Below are positions 9,679 to 18,773 of a stretch of DNA of 64,000 bases, in pieces. The notes under the pieces were generated by a model. The model was not told the origin of the DNA. It worked only from the letters and a program-made list of their open reading frames with translations, and did no database searches. This DNA is from Thalassotalea_H sp040779345 (lineage in GTDB: Bacteria > Pseudomonadota > Gammaproteobacteria > Enterobacterales > Alteromonadaceae). Made by a program: the position numbers and the translations under genes. Position 1 is the stretch's first letter, and each line of letters begins with the position of its first letter. Location of the stretch: positions 496,001-560,000 of the forward strand of contig JBFONU010000001.1 in assembly GCA_040779345.1 (NCBI GenBank). The letters are read 5' to 3'.

Positions 9679-9710
9679 ATAGAATGAAAAATACATATTT
9701 TTCATTCTAT
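9679..9710. terminator. Hairpin between convergent solute-binding gene and lipA
   Basis: ATAGAATGAAAAA (9679-9691) and its exact reverse complement (9698-9710) form a 13-bp stem with a 6-base loop. The stem itself supplies T-rich ends on both strands, so it may act in both directions. Confidence 0.55.
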
Positions 9711-9728
9711 TATCACTAGGTCAGACAG

Positions 9729-10697
9729 TTACTTTACTTCTTCACCCGCTGCTTGTTTATCGGCGTGGTAACTTGAACGTACTAAAGGGCCACAAGCGGC
9801 ATGTTCAAAGCCCATTTTCATTGCTTCACGTTGGAACATATCAAAATCATCAGGGTGAACATAGCGCTCAACCGGCAGGTGATCTTTACTCGGTTGCAGG
9901 TATTGACCTATGGTGAGCATTTTTACGCCGTGAGCGCGTAAGTCGCGCATTACTTGTAAAATTTCTTCGTTGGTTTCACCTAAGCCAACCATTAAACCTG
10001 ATTTGGTATTGACACTTGGGTTGGCTTCACCAAATTTCTTCAATAAGTCTAATGACCATTGGTAGTTAGCTCCAGGTCGTGCTTTTGTATATAAGCGAGG
10101 AGCCGTTTCTAAGTTATGGTTAAAGACATGTGGAGGATGTTGGTTTAATATTTCTAATGCTCTATCCATGCGTCCTCGAAAATCAGGGACGAGTATTTCT
10201 ACTTTGGTATGTGGGGCGTGTACGGCAATTTCTTTGATACATTCTGCAAATTGTTGAGCGCCACCATCACGTAAATCATCACGGTCAACAGAGGTGATCA
10301 CTACATATTTTAGCGCCATGTCTTTTAATGTCAGGGCTAATTTTTTTGGCTCTTCTGTATTTGGCGCTAATGGGCGTCCATGACCTACATCACAAAATGG
10401 ACATCGTCTTGTACAAATATCCCCTAAGATCATAAACGTTGCCGTGCCGTGATTAAAACATTCTGATAAATTAGGACAAGAAGCTTCTTCACATACCGAG
10501 TGTAGATCATGTTTACGTAGTGCTGATTTTATATTATCAATGCGCTCTGAAGAGCGAGGTAATTTGATACGTAACCACTCTGGTTTTCTTAACATAGTTT
10601 CGCGTTTTGATGGTACAACCTTAATAGGAATGTGCGCTAATTTATCAGCGTCTCGTAATTTTGTACCTGGTGCAATGCGTGATGATTTAGTGGTCAT
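9729..10697 (-). CDS. lipA: Lipoyl synthase
   Basis: 322 residues. Radical SAM enzyme that inserts two sulfurs into the octanoyl chain on lipoyl domains. Both iron-sulfur motifs are intact: C69, C74 and C80 (auxiliary cluster) and C95-x3-C99-x2-C102 (radical SAM cluster, in CTRRCPFC). The conserved C-terminal RSSY that ligates the auxiliary cluster is present. The start overlaps the lipB stop by 11 bases, showing a lipB-lipA operon that supplies pyruvate and oxoglutarate dehydrogenases and the glycine cleavage system. Confidence 0.97.
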   Translation of the reverse strand: MTTKSSRIAPGTKLRDADKLAHIPIKVVPSKRETMLRKPEWLRIKLPRSSERIDNIKSALRKHDLHSVCEEASCPNLSECFNHGTATFMILGDICTRRCPFCDVGHGRPLAPNTEEPKKLALTLKDMALKYVVITSVDRDDLRDGGAQQFAECIKEIAVHAPHTKVEILVPDFRGRMDRALEILNQHPPHVFNHNLETAPRLYTKARPGANYQWSLDLLKKFGEANPSVNTKSGLMVGLGETNEEILQVMRDLRAHGVKMLTIGQYLQPSKDHLPVERYVHPDDFDMFQREAMKMGFEHAACGPLVRSSYHADKQAAGEEVK

Positions 10698-11346
10698 TTA
10701 ATGACTCCAATCCCGTTTGATAACGAATAGAGTCAGCGTTTAAAAGCGCTGACATGTTTTTAACTAATGCTTTACCAGCTTCATCTATTGAATTTAATGA
10801 GCTGATTGCAGATGTTTGTATCATTTCTAAACCGGCATAACCACACGGGTTAATGCGAAAAAAGGGTGATAAGTCCATATTTATATTTAATGCTAAGCCA
10901 TGAAAAGAACAGCCTTTTCTCACACGCAAACCTAATGAAGCTATTTTTTTACCTTCAACATAAACGCCAGGTGCATCGGGTTTAGCATTTGCCGATATAT
11001 CAAAGTCTTTTAAAGTGGCAATAAGGCCGTTTTCGATTAACGTGACTAATTCCCTTACCCCCATTTTTCGGCGACGTAAATTAATCATAAAATACATCAC
11101 TTGTTGGCCGGGGCCATGATAAGTGACTTGTCCGCCGCGATCTACTTTTACCACAGGTATATCTCCGGGCATCAGTAAATGCTCTTCTTTACCTGCTTGA
11201 CCTTGCGTAAATACCGCAGGGTGCTCAACTAACCAAAGTTCATCGTCAGTTGAGTCATTTCGGTGATCAGTGAAGTTTTGCATGGCTTGCCAAACAGACA
11301 CATAATCTGCTTGGTTTAATTGGCGAATAATAAGCGAGTGTTTCAA
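10687..11346 (-). CDS. lipB: Octanoyltransferase
   Basis: 219 residues. It moves octanoate from acyl carrier protein to lipoyl domains, the step before LipA. The catalytic cysteine is C168 (INPCGY) and the paired lysine K134 (GKKIASLG); GGQVTYHGPGQ at 71-81 is the substrate loop. The start is TTG at 11346 with AAGG seven bases upstream; no ATG is available near the conserved N-terminus. ybeD lies about 100 bases upstream on the same strand. Confidence 0.95.
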   Translation of the reverse strand: MKHSLIIRQLNQADYVSVWQAMQNFTDHRNDSTDDELWLVEHPAVFTQGQAGKEEHLLMPGDIPVVKVDRGGQVTYHGPGQQVMYFMINLRRRKMGVRELVTLIENGLIATLKDFDISANAKPDAPGVYVEGKKIASLGLRVRKGCSFHGLALNINMDLSPFFRINPCGYAGLEMIQTSAISSLNSIDEAGKALVKNMSALLNADSIRYQTGLESLNDH

Positions 11347-11449
11347 AATATACCTTGCGTTAGATCAGTGTTATCAGCGTTAGTTAAGCGCTATAGATTT
11401 TTGATATATATAGGTTAACTTTACCTGTTCTTGTAACGTGTATTATCAG

Positions 11450-11713
11450 CTACAGAACATATCTCACTTCTTCAATCGCCGTTAAGGTTTTGTATATTGT
11501 TTCTATATGCTCTTTACTGACTACAGTAACCGCAATAGACAAGGAGTGATAATTACCTTTTGAACTGGGTTTTATTTTAGGGGAATAATCACCCGGCGCA
11601 TGTTTTTGTAATTCAGTAATAACTAAATCAGGTAGTTCATCACATGCAACGCCCATGACCTTAAAGTTTAAAACAGTTGGAAATTCAAGTAGTTCGTCAA
11701 ATTTGGTTTTCAT
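11450..11713 (-). CDS. ybeD: DUF493 family protein YbeD
   Basis: 87 residues, the same length as E. coli YbeD. DUF493 is a small ACT-like fold protein of unknown function always found near lipB and dacA. The start chosen is ATG at 11713 (MKTKFDELLEFP); an upstream in-frame TTG at 11725 would add four residues but lacks family support. GAGAG precedes the ATG. Confidence 0.88.
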   Translation of the reverse strand: MKTKFDELLEFPTVLNFKVMGVACDELPDLVITELQKHAPGDYSPKIKPSSKGNYHSLSIAVTVVSKEHIETIYKTLTAIEEVRYVL

Positions 11714-11827
11714 TTGGGCTCTCAATCTTATTAAAACTTAGCCATAATGTCTTACAGCGAGGGTATTTTAACATTATTTCTTTAGAAGCAAAATGGTGGC
11801 GTATTGTTATTAATCAAGTTTTGAAGG

Positions 11828-11854
11828 AAAAAAAAGCCTAGCGAATGCTAGGCT
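11828..11854 (-). terminator. Rho-independent terminator of dacA
   Basis: AGCCTAGC-gaat-GCTAGGCT (11835-11854), read on the minus strand as an 8-bp GC-containing stem followed by eight T. It lies 26 bases past the dacA stop and separates dacA from ybeD-lipB-lipA. Confidence 0.88.
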
Positions 11855-11880
11855 CATTATATATATGTTAAGTGCTTTAA

Positions 11881-13077
11881 TTAATTAGCAAATTGTAATT
11901 TTACATAATCTACTAAGCGATCAAATAGCCCACCCTCGTTAACTTCTTGCAAAGTAACCAGCGGATATTGACCAATATCTTCACCATCAAGTTGTAAAAA
12001 TACCTTACCAACGACATCGCCTTTAGCAAGCGGAGCAATAAGTTGTTTATTAAGTTCAAAGTTGGCTTTAATGTTTTTACGTTGGCCACGTGGAATAGTG
12101 ATTGGCGTATCTTGGATAATACCTAAATCTACTTCTTGGATATCCCCCATCCAAACACGATTGGCAACAAATTTCTCACCCGCCTTATATGGCGTATAGG
12201 TTTCATAAAATCTAAAGCCATAATTGAGTAATTTTTTACTCTCTACTTTGCGTGCACGCTCGCTTTCTGTGCCCATCACTACACTGACTAAGCGCATATC
12301 GCCTTTAGTGGCAGAAGTCACAAGGCTATAGCCAGCTTGAGAAGTGTGACCGGTTTTTAAACCATCAACATTCATGCTTTTGTCCCACAATAAACCATTG
12401 CGGTTATATTGTTTTATATTATTAAATGTAAACGATTTTTGTTTGTATAAAGCGTACTCATCTGGCACATCGCGAATTAATGCGACGGCAAGCGTTGCCA
12501 TGTCTCGTGGCGTAGTTTTATGCTCTTGACTGTCTAAACCATGGCTATTTTCAAAGTAGCTACTGCTCATGCCAAGTTGCTCTGCATGGGCATTCATTAA
12601 ATCAGCAAAAGCTGATTCACTGCCCGCAATATGCTCCGCCATAGCGATACAAGCATCATTGCCGGATGCAACAATAATCCCTTGATTGAGTAAATCTACT
12701 TCAACTTCTTTGCCTACTTCAAGAAACATTAATGAAGATCCTTTTAACACTGGATTTCCAGTTGCCCAAGCATTTTTACTAATTTTCACTTTATCTTTTT
12801 TAGTGATATTACCGGATTCTAATTCTTTACCTATGATGTAACTGGTCATCATTTTGGTTAAGCTTGCTGGCGCTAGTAATGAATCTTCATTACCTGCTGC
12901 GATGACTTTACCTGTGGTATAGTCAATTAATATGTGGCCTTTGGCATTCATTTGGGGCGGAGAAGGGATGATAGTTGCCGCATGAGTAAATGAAGAAAAA
13001 GTGAAAGCGATTGAGCCTAATAGGCTAATAAATTTACGGTGATGTTTGGTCATTTTTTTGGCCAATTGCTGAGGCAT
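11881..13077 (-). CDS. dacA: D-alanyl-D-alanine carboxypeptidase (PBP5/6 family)
   Basis: 398 residues. Low-molecular-weight penicillin-binding protein that trims the terminal D-Ala of peptidoglycan pentapeptides. The three serine-peptidase motifs are intact: SLTK at 72-75 (nucleophile S72), SGN at 138-140, KTG at 241-243. An N-terminal signal peptide (FISLLGSIAFTFSSFTHA) exports it, and the C-terminal amphipathic tail (FDRLVDYVKLQFAN) should anchor it to the outer face of the inner membrane. ATG at 13077 is preceded by AGGA at five bases; M9 lacks a ribosome site. Confidence 0.95.
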   Translation of the reverse strand: MPQQLAKKMTKHHRKFISLLGSIAFTFSSFTHAATIIPSPPQMNAKGHILIDYTTGKVIAAGNEDSLLAPASLTKMMTSYIIGKELESGNITKKDKVKISKNAWATGNPVLKGSSLMFLEVGKEVEVDLLNQGIIVASGNDACIAMAEHIAGSESAFADLMNAHAEQLGMSSSYFENSHGLDSQEHKTTPRDMATLAVALIRDVPDEYALYKQKSFTFNNIKQYNRNGLLWDKSMNVDGLKTGHTSQAGYSLVTSATKGDMRLVSVVMGTESERARKVESKKLLNYGFRFYETYTPYKAGEKFVANRVWMGDIQEVDLGIIQDTPITIPRGQRKNIKANFELNKQLIAPLAKGDVVGKVFLQLDGEDIGQYPLVTLQEVNEGGLFDRLVDYVKLQFAN

Positions 13078-13230
13078 AACTGTCCTGTGAAAAGTTGAAG
13101 CACATTGTGTTTAAAATAAAACTGCACTGTGAAAAATAAATGATTTTCAGAAGTATACCAGTTTTAATATTGATTACTATGGGGTTTAATTACGCAAATG
13201 TATCTTTTAATGTTTTTTCGCTGAATAGGA

Positions 13231-14028
13231 CTAAAGACTGGCTTTAAAGGCTTTTGGATAACCATTACTTTTTAATTGTTGTAACGCCTGTTTTAGTAAT
13301 GTTTGATTGTTAAATGGTCCTACTTGTACTTTGTAGATCCCTTTATTTTCTAAAATAGAGGTTGGGTGGCGAAATAGAAAGCCTATCGCAGTCGCTTTTT
13401 CTTTTGCTATTTGTTTATCTTTAGTGGCAAACACTTGAATATAACTTCCTGATGGCGCCTTGTTTTTCACAGGAGGTGTTGCTGATTTTTTTGGAAAGTC
13501 AGTGATCGCTCCAATAGTGACATTGGCGGTACCTGTTTTAAGCATGCCTAATTTATAAGCTGCGCTGTAGGATAAGTCGATGATCCTACTTTGATGAAAA
13601 GGGCCGCGATCATTAACTCTAACAATGACGGTTTTTTGATTCTCATTATTAGTGACTTTTACGTAGGTGGGTAAGGGTAAATTTTTGTGGGCGGCACTCA
13701 TACCGTACATATTATAAATTTCACCATTTGAGGTGAGGTGACCATGAAACTTTTTGCCGTACCAAGAGGCAATACCTGATTGTTTAAAACCTTTGGCAGA
13801 AGGTAAAACTTGATAATGTTTTCCTCTCACTTGATAGTTTTTATTCCCCCCTTTACTTTTATTTTCAGCTCGTGGCGTTGCATCCCTAAGCTCTAAACTG
13901 CTTGGTTTTCTGGTTGGTGTGCTATCGTTTTTTTGCTGATATCGCCCATAATTACTTGAACAAGCCGTTGTGATTAATAAAATAACAAGGCAGTAAAATT
14001 TAAGGGTAATAAAGTTTGATCGATACAT
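13231..14028 (-). CDS. rlpA: RlpA family septal/rare lipoprotein
   Basis: 265 residues. The N-terminus is a hydrophobic signal with a likely lipoprotein cysteine (LLITTAC; the -3 residue is not ideal). A double-psi beta-barrel follows (GIASWYGKKFHG to about 180), with the catalytic-type WYG and NDRGPF motifs of RlpA, and a C-terminal SPOR domain (about 190-265), which binds denuded septal glycan. In Pseudomonas RlpA is a lytic transglycosylase acting on such glycan. It is 12 bases after rodA and shares its operon. Confidence 0.92.
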   Translation of the reverse strand: MYRSNFITLKFYCLVILLITTACSSNYGRYQQKNDSTPTRKPSSLELRDATPRAENKSKGGNKNYQVRGKHYQVLPSAKGFKQSGIASWYGKKFHGHLTSNGEIYNMYGMSAAHKNLPLPTYVKVTNNENQKTVIVRVNDRGPFHQSRIIDLSYSAAYKLGMLKTGTANVTIGAITDFPKKSATPPVKNKAPSGSYIQVFATKDKQIAKEKATAIGFLFRHPTSILENKGIYKVQVGPFNNQTLLKQALQQLKSNGYPKAFKASL

Positions 14029-14040
14029 AGTTTTTAATTC

Positions 14041-15156
14041 TTAAGCGATAAATCGGCGATGTGTACTCACAGCCATGATAATACCAAAACCGGCCATTAA
14101 AGTTACCATTGACGTTCCACCATAACTGACTAAAGGTAATGGAACCCCAACCACAGGTAATAAGCCAGACACCATGCCGATATTGACAAAAACATACACG
14201 AAAAATGTTAAGGTTAAACTGCCTGCTAACAGTTTAGTAAAAGCGTGCTCAGCGTTGTTTGCTATCCATAAACCACGCATCACAATAAAAAGATACACCA
14301 GCAATAAGGCGGTGACACCAATTAAGCCGAACTCTTCACTAAATACTGCAAATATAAAATCAGTATGCCTTTCAGGTAAAAACTCTAATTGTGATTGAGT
14401 TCCTTGAAGCCAACCTTTTCCCTGTAAGCCGCCTGAGCCAATGGCTATTTTTGATTGAATGATATGATAACCTGTTCCGAGCGGATCTTTTTCAGGGTTA
14501 AATAACGTTAATACTCGTTGTTTTTGATAATCTTTCATTAAAAACAACCAAAATATTGGTGCAAATGCCGAGCCTAAAATGCCGCATGTTGCTATCAGTT
14601 TCCAACTAGCGCCCGCTAAAAAAATAACAAATATGCCTGAGCTAGCAATTAATAACGAGGTACCTAAATCGGGCTGATTAGCAATTAATAGTGTTGGGAT
14701 CAGCACTAAAATAAAAGCACCTATGACTTGAATTAACTTTGTCGGTAAATTGAATTGGCTAATAAACCAGGCAATCATAATAGGGACAAACAACTTCATG
14801 ATCTCTGAGGGCTGAATAAAGGTGAAGCCTACATCAAGCCAACGCTTCGCACCATTTCGTACATGTCCAAATAGTAAAACAGAAATTAATAAGGCAATGC
14901 CGATAATAAAAGCAGGTACCGCCCATTTTCGATAAGCGAGGGGAGGGATTTGAGCGACAAAAAACATCACCATTAAAGCAATACCTATACGTTTGGCATG
15001 TCTGATTGCCATTGCTTCACTTTGCCCACCTGCGCTATAGACCACAAATAAGCCTAATATCAGTAAGCTTAAAATACCGATGAGCAAGGGAATATCGATA
15101 TTTAATCGATACCAAATGCTGCGCTGTTTTTGTTGATCATGGCCAATAGAGGACAT
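14041..15156 (-). CDS. rodA: Rod-shape peptidoglycan glycosyltransferase RodA (MrdB)
   Basis: 371 residues and about ten membrane segments: SEDS family. RodA polymerises lipid II into glycan strands in the elongasome together with PBP2. Family-typical stretches are NGAKRWLDVGFTFIQPSEIMK near 107-125, QPDLGTSLL near 160 and the C-terminal GVPLPLVSYGGTSM. The start ATG overlaps the mrdA stop by one base (TAATG), so the two partners are translationally coupled. Confidence 0.96.
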   Translation of the reverse strand: MSSIGHDQQKQRSIWYRLNIDIPLLIGILSLLILGLFVVYSAGGQSEAMAIRHAKRIGIALMVMFFVAQIPPLAYRKWAVPAFIIGIALLISVLLFGHVRNGAKRWLDVGFTFIQPSEIMKLFVPIMIAWFISQFNLPTKLIQVIGAFILVLIPTLLIANQPDLGTSLLIASSGIFVIFLAGASWKLIATCGILGSAFAPIFWLFLMKDYQKQRVLTLFNPEKDPLGTGYHIIQSKIAIGSGGLQGKGWLQGTQSQLEFLPERHTDFIFAVFSEEFGLIGVTALLLVYLFIVMRGLWIANNAEHAFTKLLAGSLTLTFFVYVFVNIGMVSGLLPVVGVPLPLVSYGGTSMVTLMAGFGIIMAVSTHRRFIA

Positions 15157-17153
15157 TAATTGCTTCCTGAGTTATTTTCTTTATTGGCTTCAAGGTACTG
15201 TTTACCGTATGTTTCTTTATGATGAGGATGTTTATTATTGCTGACGATGACACGTCTGCCAAAGTATTGATCCATTATTTGACGCGCTACAGGCGCAGCG
15301 TTAGTACCACCGCCGCCTTTAGCAACATTTTCTATCGCTACAGCAACCACTATTTCAGGATTTTCATACGGAGCAAAAGCAACAAACATCGCATTATCTC
15401 GTTGATTTTCTTGAGTGGTTTCAGCATCGTACTTTTCATCTTGTGCAATATTAGCCGTTTGTGCTGAGCCTGTTTTTCCTGCAGCGTCATATTTAGTGCC
15501 TTTAAAAGCCGGGTAAGCTGTTGCGCCAAGTTTTTGTACGGTATTGTGCATACCATCAAGCACTAGTTCCCAATATTTATCATCTTTTAAAATGATAGGG
15601 GGTTTTTCATCAATGGGCATTTCAACCAAGATTTCATCCCGTTGCGATGCATCGTTGTGATTATCAGCAGGAGTGAAAGATACTTCTGTGGTTGATTTTA
15701 ATAAATGTGGAACTTTAATATGTCCTTTATTAACTAAAATTGACATGGCTTGTGCTAATTGCACAGGAGTGACGGTCCAAAAGCTTTGCCCAATACCCAC
15801 AGATAGTGTTTCCCCTGTGTACCATGGTTGGTTATAACGCGCGCGTTTCCATTCTACACTCGGCATTATTGCCCGGTTTTCTTCTAGAATATCGAGACCG
15901 GTATATTCGCCAAAACCAAATCTTTCCATCATTCGCGCAATTTTAGTAATACCTAATTTATAAGCCAAATCATAATAATAAACATTACATGATTGTTCTA
16001 AGGATTTAGTCAGGTTCACTTTACCATGTCCCCACTTTTTCCAATCGCGTCTTTTATTCTCAACCCCTTTCAATTGATAATACCCAGGATCATAAATTTC
16101 TTTTTCTGGGGTAATAATACCTTCTTCTAAACCTGTTATTGCAAGCAGCGGTTTTATTGTTGAGGCGGGTGGGTAACCTTGCACCGTTCTATTAACTAAC
16201 GGGCGGTCTGTGGAGCTGAGTAATTTTTTATAGTTTTGGCTACTGATGCCGTGAACAAATAAATTACCGTTGAAACTGGGGTTAGAATACATAGCAAGTA
16301 CGCCACCATCGCGGGGATCAATAGCGACAACCGCGCCACGTTTTCCTGATAGCGCACGTTTAGCGATCATTTGTAATTCAATATCAAGGGTTAGTGTTAA
16401 GTTCTTACCGGGGATGGGGGGAGTGAAATTGAGTGTACGAATGACTCGGCCTTGGCTATTTATCTCAACTTCTTGGCTACCTATGGTGCCGTGCAATATT
16501 TCTTGGTAAAAGCGCTCGAGCCCCAGTTTGCCAATATTTCGAGTAGCTGCATAGTTTTCGGTTAAGCCTTTTTCTTCTAAACGTATTTCATCTCTGTCAT
16601 TAATACGGGCAACATATCCCAAAGAATGGGTGGTTAAATCGGCAAAGGGGTAATAACGCTTGAGTCGAGCATCAATAAATGCGCCAGGAAATTTATGTTG
16701 ATTAACCGAAAATAGGGCGACTTGTTGATCGCTTAACCTAGAAACTAACTCTAAGGGTTTAAAGCGACGTTTGCTGCGTAATGCTTTAAATAGTTTTGCC
16801 TGTTTCTCTTTAGGTATATCGAGTAGCTCACTCAGTTCTGTTACCGACTTTTCAAGATCATCAACTTGCTCTGGAATTATCTCTAAGCTATAAATCGGTT
16901 TATTTTCAGCAAGTAAAACGCCATTTCTATCATAGATCAGCCCTCGATTTGGAGCCACAGGTAGCAATTTTATTCGGTTTGAGTTTGAGCGAGTTTGATA
17001 TTTTTCGTACGAGCTAACTTCAAGTTCATAAATATTATTAAATAATATCAGGAGAATAACGATTACGCCTAACAGCGTGATAAATGCGCGACGTGCAAAT
17101 AAATTTGCTTCTGCGCTATGGTTTCGAATAACAACACGTTTAGCCTTAGCCAT
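15156..17153 (-). CDS. mrdA: Penicillin-binding protein 2 (elongation transpeptidase)
   Basis: 665 residues. Class B PBP that crosslinks side-wall peptidoglycan with RodA. One membrane segment (about 23-41), pedestal domain, then the transpeptidase: SxxK as STIK at 331-334 (E. coli S330), SCN in LEQSCNVYYYD, and KTG in AAGKTGSAQ. All motifs are intact. It is followed directly by rodA and preceded by rlmH with a 2-base gap, so rsfS-rlmH-mrdA-rodA-rlpA read as one operon. Confidence 0.97.
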   Translation of the reverse strand: MAKAKRVVIRNHSAEANLFARRAFITLLGVIVILLILFNNIYELEVSSYEKYQTRSNSNRIKLLPVAPNRGLIYDRNGVLLAENKPIYSLEIIPEQVDDLEKSVTELSELLDIPKEKQAKLFKALRSKRRFKPLELVSRLSDQQVALFSVNQHKFPGAFIDARLKRYYPFADLTTHSLGYVARINDRDEIRLEEKGLTENYAATRNIGKLGLERFYQEILHGTIGSQEVEINSQGRVIRTLNFTPPIPGKNLTLTLDIELQMIAKRALSGKRGAVVAIDPRDGGVLAMYSNPSFNGNLFVHGISSQNYKKLLSSTDRPLVNRTVQGYPPASTIKPLLAITGLEEGIITPEKEIYDPGYYQLKGVENKRRDWKKWGHGKVNLTKSLEQSCNVYYYDLAYKLGITKIARMMERFGFGEYTGLDILEENRAIMPSVEWKRARYNQPWYTGETLSVGIGQSFWTVTPVQLAQAMSILVNKGHIKVPHLLKSTTEVSFTPADNHNDASQRDEILVEMPIDEKPPIILKDDKYWELVLDGMHNTVQKLGATAYPAFKGTKYDAAGKTGSAQTANIAQDEKYDAETTQENQRDNAMFVAFAPYENPEIVVAVAIENVAKGGGGTNAAPVARQIMDQYFGRRVIVSNNKHPHHKETYGKQYLEANKENNSGSN

Positions 17154-17155
17154 TA

Positions 17156-17626
17156 TTATTCTCGATGATAAGGATGATTATTGTTAATACTCCATGCTCG
17201 GTACAAACTCTCAGCCAATACAATTCTCACCATAGGATGAGGTAGAGTCAGTGGTGAGAGCGACCATTTTTGCTCTGATGCTTTAATACACGCGGGGGCT
17301 AAACCTTCAGGGCCACCAACCAAAAGTGCGACATCACGGCTGTCAATTTGCCATTTTTCTAATTGTGTGGCTAATTGAGGTGTTGTCCAAGGCTTGCCTG
17401 TTACTTCTAAAGTTACAATTCTATTGCCTTTAGGAATAGCGGCGAGCATGAGTTCGCCTTCTTTCTCTAAAATACGTGCAATATCAGCGTTTTTCCCTCT
17501 TTTCCCTGGAGGAATTTCCACTAAATGGAATGACATGTCTCTTGGAAAACGACGGCTATACTCGTTAAACCCTTGAGTCACCCATGCCGGCATTTTATTG
17601 CCTACCGCATAAAGGGTTAAACGCAT
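17156..17626 (-). CDS. rlmH: 23S rRNA pseudouridine-1915 N3-methyltransferase
   Basis: 156 residues, one more than E. coli RlmH. SPOUT-class methyltransferase of helix 69. The knotted SAM site is visible as LLVGGPEGL near 100-110 and the C-terminal LPHPMVRIVLAESLYRAW is the family signature. It is 10 bases after rsfS, which also acts on the large ribosomal subunit. Confidence 0.97.
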   Translation of the reverse strand: MRLTLYAVGNKMPAWVTQGFNEYSRRFPRDMSFHLVEIPPGKRGKNADIARILEKEGELMLAAIPKGNRIVTLEVTGKPWTTPQLATQLEKWQIDSRDVALLVGGPEGLAPACIKASEQKWSLSPLTLPHPMVRIVLAESLYRAWSINNNHPYHRE

Positions 17627-17636
17627 TTGCTTTATT

Positions 17637-17954
17637 CTATTCCCACAATTGTTCTAACTGGTAAGTGTCTCGGGTGGTATCTGTCATAATATGAACAATA
17701 ACATCACCTAAGTCGACTAAAGACCACTCGCCCACATCATTACCTTCAATGCCTAAAGGTTCAACGCCAGCAGCACGACATTCAGTAGTGAGTGATTGCG
17801 CGATCGATTTTACGTGGCGATTTGAGTTACCTGAGGCAACAATCATAAAATCAGCAAAATCTGATTTTTCGGCAATGTTTAACGTGATGATATCACGCCC
17901 TTTCATATCTTCTATTTTTTCAATAACAAAAGCGGTTAATGCTTCAATTTGCAA
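17637..17954 (-). CDS. rsfS: Ribosomal silencing factor RsfS
   Basis: 105 residues. RsfS binds L14 on the 50S subunit and blocks subunit joining under nutrient limitation. The family core KSDFADFMIVASGNSNRHV and the C-terminal WSLVDLGDVIVHIM are present. The start is TTG at 17954; no ATG exists before the conserved core. A gap of 123 bases separates it from nadD upstream, so a promoter may lie there. Confidence 0.94.
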   Translation of the reverse strand: MQIEALTAFVIEKIEDMKGRDIITLNIAEKSDFADFMIVASGNSNRHVKSIAQSLTTECRAAGVEPLGIEGNDVGEWSLVDLGDVIVHIMTDTTRDTYQLEQLWE

Positions 17955-18077
17955 AGTTAATTCTCTTCATAGTTAGGGTCAATAAATATAGAGCGATAAT
18001 ATCATCATTCTCTGGTTAGGTTAATAGCATAGCTTTATTTTTAACCTTTAAAGTTTCAGTATAAGAAGAAATTTCGT

Positions 18078-18773
18078 TTATTTGTAGAGTTGGTGCTGCT
18101 GTATGTATTTGACAATATTGTTAGGAAGTTTGTCGGTATCGAAGATGTTTTTCTTTATTTCAGCTCGTATCTCTGTCGATGAAATAGCGAATTTCGCTTG
18201 CGGGTGAAAAATAATTTTTCCTGACGGGATAGAGGTTATCACGGTTTTGTCATCGATGAAGTAAGGCGATAACTGCGTTAAACAAGCATCGTTTAGCTTT
18301 TGTAAATAATAGTCTGGACGAGTATTCACCACGATATGACAATACTTGAGAATATTTTCCCAACGATGCCATGACGTCAAGGTTAATAAAGAGTCCATAC
18401 CGATCATAAAAAACAATTGTGCATTATGATGTGATTGACTTATCTCTTTGATACTTTCAACGGTATAGGAGGGAGTATTTTTTTGCAGCTCTCGGCCATC
18501 AAGTTCAAAAAATGAATATTGCTGACAAACCATTTCAACCATCGCTTTACGATGTGTTGCATTCGCAGAGGTGCTTTTTTTATGCGGCGGAATATGAGCC
18601 GGCAATAAAAATAGTTGTTCAAATGACAGCCAGTTTGCAGTCTCTAAGGCTGGCTTGATATGACCATAATGAATGGGATCAAAAGTGCCGCCGAGAATGC
18701 CGATCCGTCTCAAGTTATTTGCGGTGTTTTGAGGCTCAATAGTCTGTTTTTGTGTCAAACTAGGCATATTCAT
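18078..18773 (-). CDS. nadD: Nicotinate-nucleotide adenylyltransferase
   Basis: 231 residues. It makes deamido-NAD from nicotinate mononucleotide and ATP. The nucleotidyltransferase motif GGTFDPIHYGH is at 29-39 and ISSTEIR lies near the C-terminus. The N-terminus is about 20 residues longer than E. coli NadD. ATG at 18773 lies inside the 3' end of holA (14-base overlap); M3 at 18767 is also possible. Coupling to holA is conserved in enterobacteria. Confidence 0.95.
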   Translation of the reverse strand: MNMPSLTQKQTIEPQNTANNLRRIGILGGTFDPIHYGHIKPALETANWLSFEQLFLLPAHIPPHKKSTSANATHRKAMVEMVCQQYSFFELDGRELQKNTPSYTVESIKEISQSHHNAQLFFMIGMDSLLTLTSWHRWENILKYCHIVVNTRPDYYLQKLNDACLTQLSPYFIDDKTVITSIPSGKIIFHPQAKFAISSTEIRAEIKKNIFDTDKLPNNIVKYIQQHQLYK